From NCBI GenBank assembly GCA_035504095.1, contig DATJSN010000062.1, positions 1 through 25,587 on the forward strand: a stretch of 25,587 bases of DNA, given 5' to 3'. The first letter of the stretch is position 1, and every line of letters begins with the position of its first letter. Shown piece by piece: positions 24,244 to 25,587 of this stretch. A program made the translations under genes and the position numbers. The DNA is from DATJSN01 sp035504095 (GTDB taxonomy: Bacteria > Planctomycetota > Phycisphaerae > WQYP01). The notes below the pieces were generated by a model that saw only the letters and a program-made list of their open reading frames with translations, ran no database searches and was not told the origin of the DNA.

Positions 24244-24482
24244 GGCCTGCCCTCATCCCGCAGATCTTTTACTTTCAACCCGCCGAGACGCGAACCGATA
24301 CGCAAATCACGAAGCCGCGCGATGGCTTGACGAGCGCTGGGTCGTTGCTGGTTCACGGACATAAGTAGAGCGACTTTTTTACCGTGGCGCGTGAGTGTGA
24401 TGGTTTCCCCGGCCTCGACGCGATCAAGAAGTTCGGAGAGCTTGTTCTTGGCATCGTAAATGCCAACCGTATTGATACCCAT
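24240..24482 (-). CDS. Phd/YefM-family antitoxin
   Basis: An 80-residue antitoxin. The Phd-type DNA-binding N-terminus is MGINTVGIYDAKNKLSELLD, then VEAGETITLTRHGKKVALLM. The C-terminal tail (QAIARLRDLRIGSR onward) is basic and helical, the part that would wrap the toxin. A nearly perfect AAGGAGGT precedes the ATG at 24482; a GTG just upstream is less likely. The partner vapC overlaps it by four bases. Phd-type antitoxins repress their own promoter, and a matching dyad is present upstream. Confidence 0.9.
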   Translation of the reverse strand: MGINTVGIYDAKNKLSELLDRVEAGETITLTRHGKKVALLMSVNQQRPSARQAIARLRDLRIGSRLGGLKVKDLRDEGRP

Positions 24483-24514
24483 CACATACCTCCTTTTGAT
24501 CCTAAGATAAAATT

Positions 24515-24543
24515 AGTCTAGCCTGTCTAGATTAAAATTGCAA
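24515..24543 (-). promoter_or_regulatory. Toxin-antitoxin promoter with operator dyad
   Basis: On the minus strand -35 TTGCAA (24543-24538) and -10 TAGACT (24520-24515) are 17 bases apart. The dyad TCTAG-5-CTAGA at 24517-24531 overlaps the -10 and the spacer, where a bound antitoxin would block the polymerase. Confidence 0.6.
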
Positions 24544-24614
24544 GCTGGCATATTTTCTGATGCTTTTACATCGAAAATTCAGACGGTCTGTTGAAAAGTA
24601 AGAATGGGGTCGAT

Positions 24615-25587
24615 TTAAGCCCGCATTGCCTGCGGATCCAGACTCATGCTGCCGCACCAGTCGCGATATGCCTGCGGCGCAATTTCGCTCGGCTTAATTT
24701 CGCTCCGGCCGCCCCAAAAAACATTGGTGTACGAAATACCAATACCAGCGCCGGCCAGATGTGCATCAATCGCCGCTTTGTGCGCCAAAAGCACATCCTT
24801 ATCCCGCCCATGCGCCACGCCCATGATGTTTACGCCGCCGAATTCCGCGCCCCCTTCCCGCCAATAGGCATGGGTCATGATATGAAACCGCCCCACTTCG
24901 CGGCCGGCGTCGATTTCTCTTCCGGCGGGTACCGCCCAGTGAAATAGCGCGTTGTATTGCGTAACTTTCTCGCCGGTGGGAAGCGTTTTAACATGTTCAA
25001 GAAACGTGGAAAACCGTCCGATGACGCCCATTTCATGCAATTGATGAGCTACGCGCAAAAATTCCTCCAAACTAATACCTGCCTGGCGAGCGCGCGGCAA
25101 CCAGAGATTCGCCTGTAATTCTTCGGGCGTAAATTCACGCTTTAGCGCCGTGAGCACCTGCCATTGCAGATCGGTCAGATGGACGATGCTGACATCCAGC
25201 ACATCCGCAGGCTCTTCGGATTTGCTGCCCGGGTTAAGGCCCCGCCGGCGCACATGCCCGACGCCCAGGGTAAATAGTTTTTTGGCCGGCATTAGTTTAA
25301 AAGACTGCGCCCCCACCCGGCGCTGCAGATATTGGCAATGTTTTTCCAATGAAAAACCCTGCGGAACTTTAAGCGTGGTCCAAAGCCGGTATTTCGAACC
25401 GGTAGTAGCGCCGTCGGTGGAACGGATAACCACGTGGCCGGAAAATGGGTCCTGCCCGAACATAAAATCGAAGGCGGCATTGAGATTTTCCGGCCCAATC
25501 TGCCAGGCAACCAAAGCACCCTGCGCCAGGTTGGTTGCCAGTAAAGTCTGGCGGACGCGACGAATGATGCCGGCCTGAAGCATCGCG
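24615..25587 (-). CDS. Lrp/AsnC-type siroheme decarboxylase-like protein (AhbA/B-like), partial
   Basis: The frame runs in from the right edge (GCG precedes the ATG at 25583 in frame), so the N-terminus, probably the first HTH, is missing. What remains starts with AGIIRR, the end of an AhbB-type HTH, followed by a first ligand-type domain (YRLWTTLKVPQG). A second HTH (LTDLQWQVLTALKREFTPEE, then LHEMGVIGRF) and a second domain with GRFHIMTHAYWREGG, GGVNIMGVAHG and SYTNVFWGGRSEIKPSEI follow. AhbA and AhbB are normally separate paralogous subunits that decarboxylate siroheme in the alternative haem and haem d1 routes. This chain has two such units in tandem. A role as a plain transcription regulator is not excluded. 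Confidence 0.7.
   Translation of the reverse strand, partial: AMLQAGIIRRVRQTLLATNLAQGALVAWQIGPENLNAAFDFMFGQDPFSGHVVIRSTDGATTGSKYRLWTTLKVPQGFSLEKHCQYLQRRVGAQSFKLMPAKKLFTLGVGHVRRRGLNPGSKSEEPADVLDVSIVHLTDLQWQVLTALKREFTPEELQANLWLPRARQAGISLEEFLRVAHQLHEMGVIGRFSTFLEHVKTLPTGEKVTQYNALFHWAVPAGREIDAGREVGRFHIMTHAYWREGGAEFGGVNIMGVAHGRDKDVLLAHKAAIDAHLAGAGIGISYTNVFWGGRSEIKPSEIAPQAYRDWCGSMSLDPQAMRA

Noticed and set aside
1..25587. tRNA, rRNA or CRISPR array
   Set aside because: No T-loop-like GTTCRANNC in a cloverleaf context, no rRNA signature and no regularly spaced repeats with unique spacers were seen by eye.

Overview
The window looks like a Planctomycetota chromosome, most likely a Phycisphaerae/Tepidisphaerales-type lineage. 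The evidence is six secreted proteins with the PEP-CTERM tail in the form PEPxSLxxLGLGAVGLLLKRKK, a YdjY-domain protein, a bidomain Lrp/siroheme-decarboxylase-like protein, and lone copies of genes that are usually clustered elsewhere (nuoC, a UgpC-type ATPase). This assignment is inference: there is no rRNA or tRNA in the window, and Verrucomicrobiota or Lentisphaerota are not excluded.

Layout. 1-2072 (-) is a GT-C membrane glycosyltransferase that runs off the left edge, downstream of an isolated nuoC (-). rdgB (+) diverges from nuoC and overlaps the tail of a ThiO-like oxidase (-). Then follow an outer-membrane-barrel-like protein (+), an orphan HD-GYP response regulator (+), a MalK/UgpC-type ABC ATPase without permeases (+), and the first PEP-CTERM protein (+, 8382-9131). 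ruvX and manC (-) form a short operon, divergent from a YdjY-domain secreted protein (+).

12556-19804 (-) is the most distinctive part. It holds five PEP-CTERM genes, a receiver-less sigma-54 activator with a Fis-type HTH, and a small pseudo-receiver protein lacking the phosphorylatable Asp. Four of the PEP-CTERM genes form an array. Their ends (signal-peptide leader, spacer, sorting tail) are conserved, one junction being 141 bp at about 96% identity between two copies, while the mature domains are unrelated. The last gene of the array has an A8 tract that puts the conserved leader start out of frame. A 724-bp gene-poor interval beside the activator is packed with dyads, including two near-palindromic 13-bp sites 19 bp apart and a possible 0.4-kb MITE-like element. 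No exosortase gene is present here.

20125-23742 (-) is dnaE with an intact PHP domain, directly downstream of a Phd/VapC toxin-antitoxin pair whose promoter contains a clear dyad. The right edge is the C-terminal part of the siroheme-decarboxylase-like protein.

Functionally, most of the window concerns the cell surface: a membrane glycosyltransferase, GDP-mannose synthesis (manC), PEP-CTERM proteins, an outer-membrane barrel, c-di-GMP turnover, and a candidate split regulator for the PEP-CTERM genes. Housekeeping genes (dnaE, rdgB, ruvX, nuoC) are interspersed.
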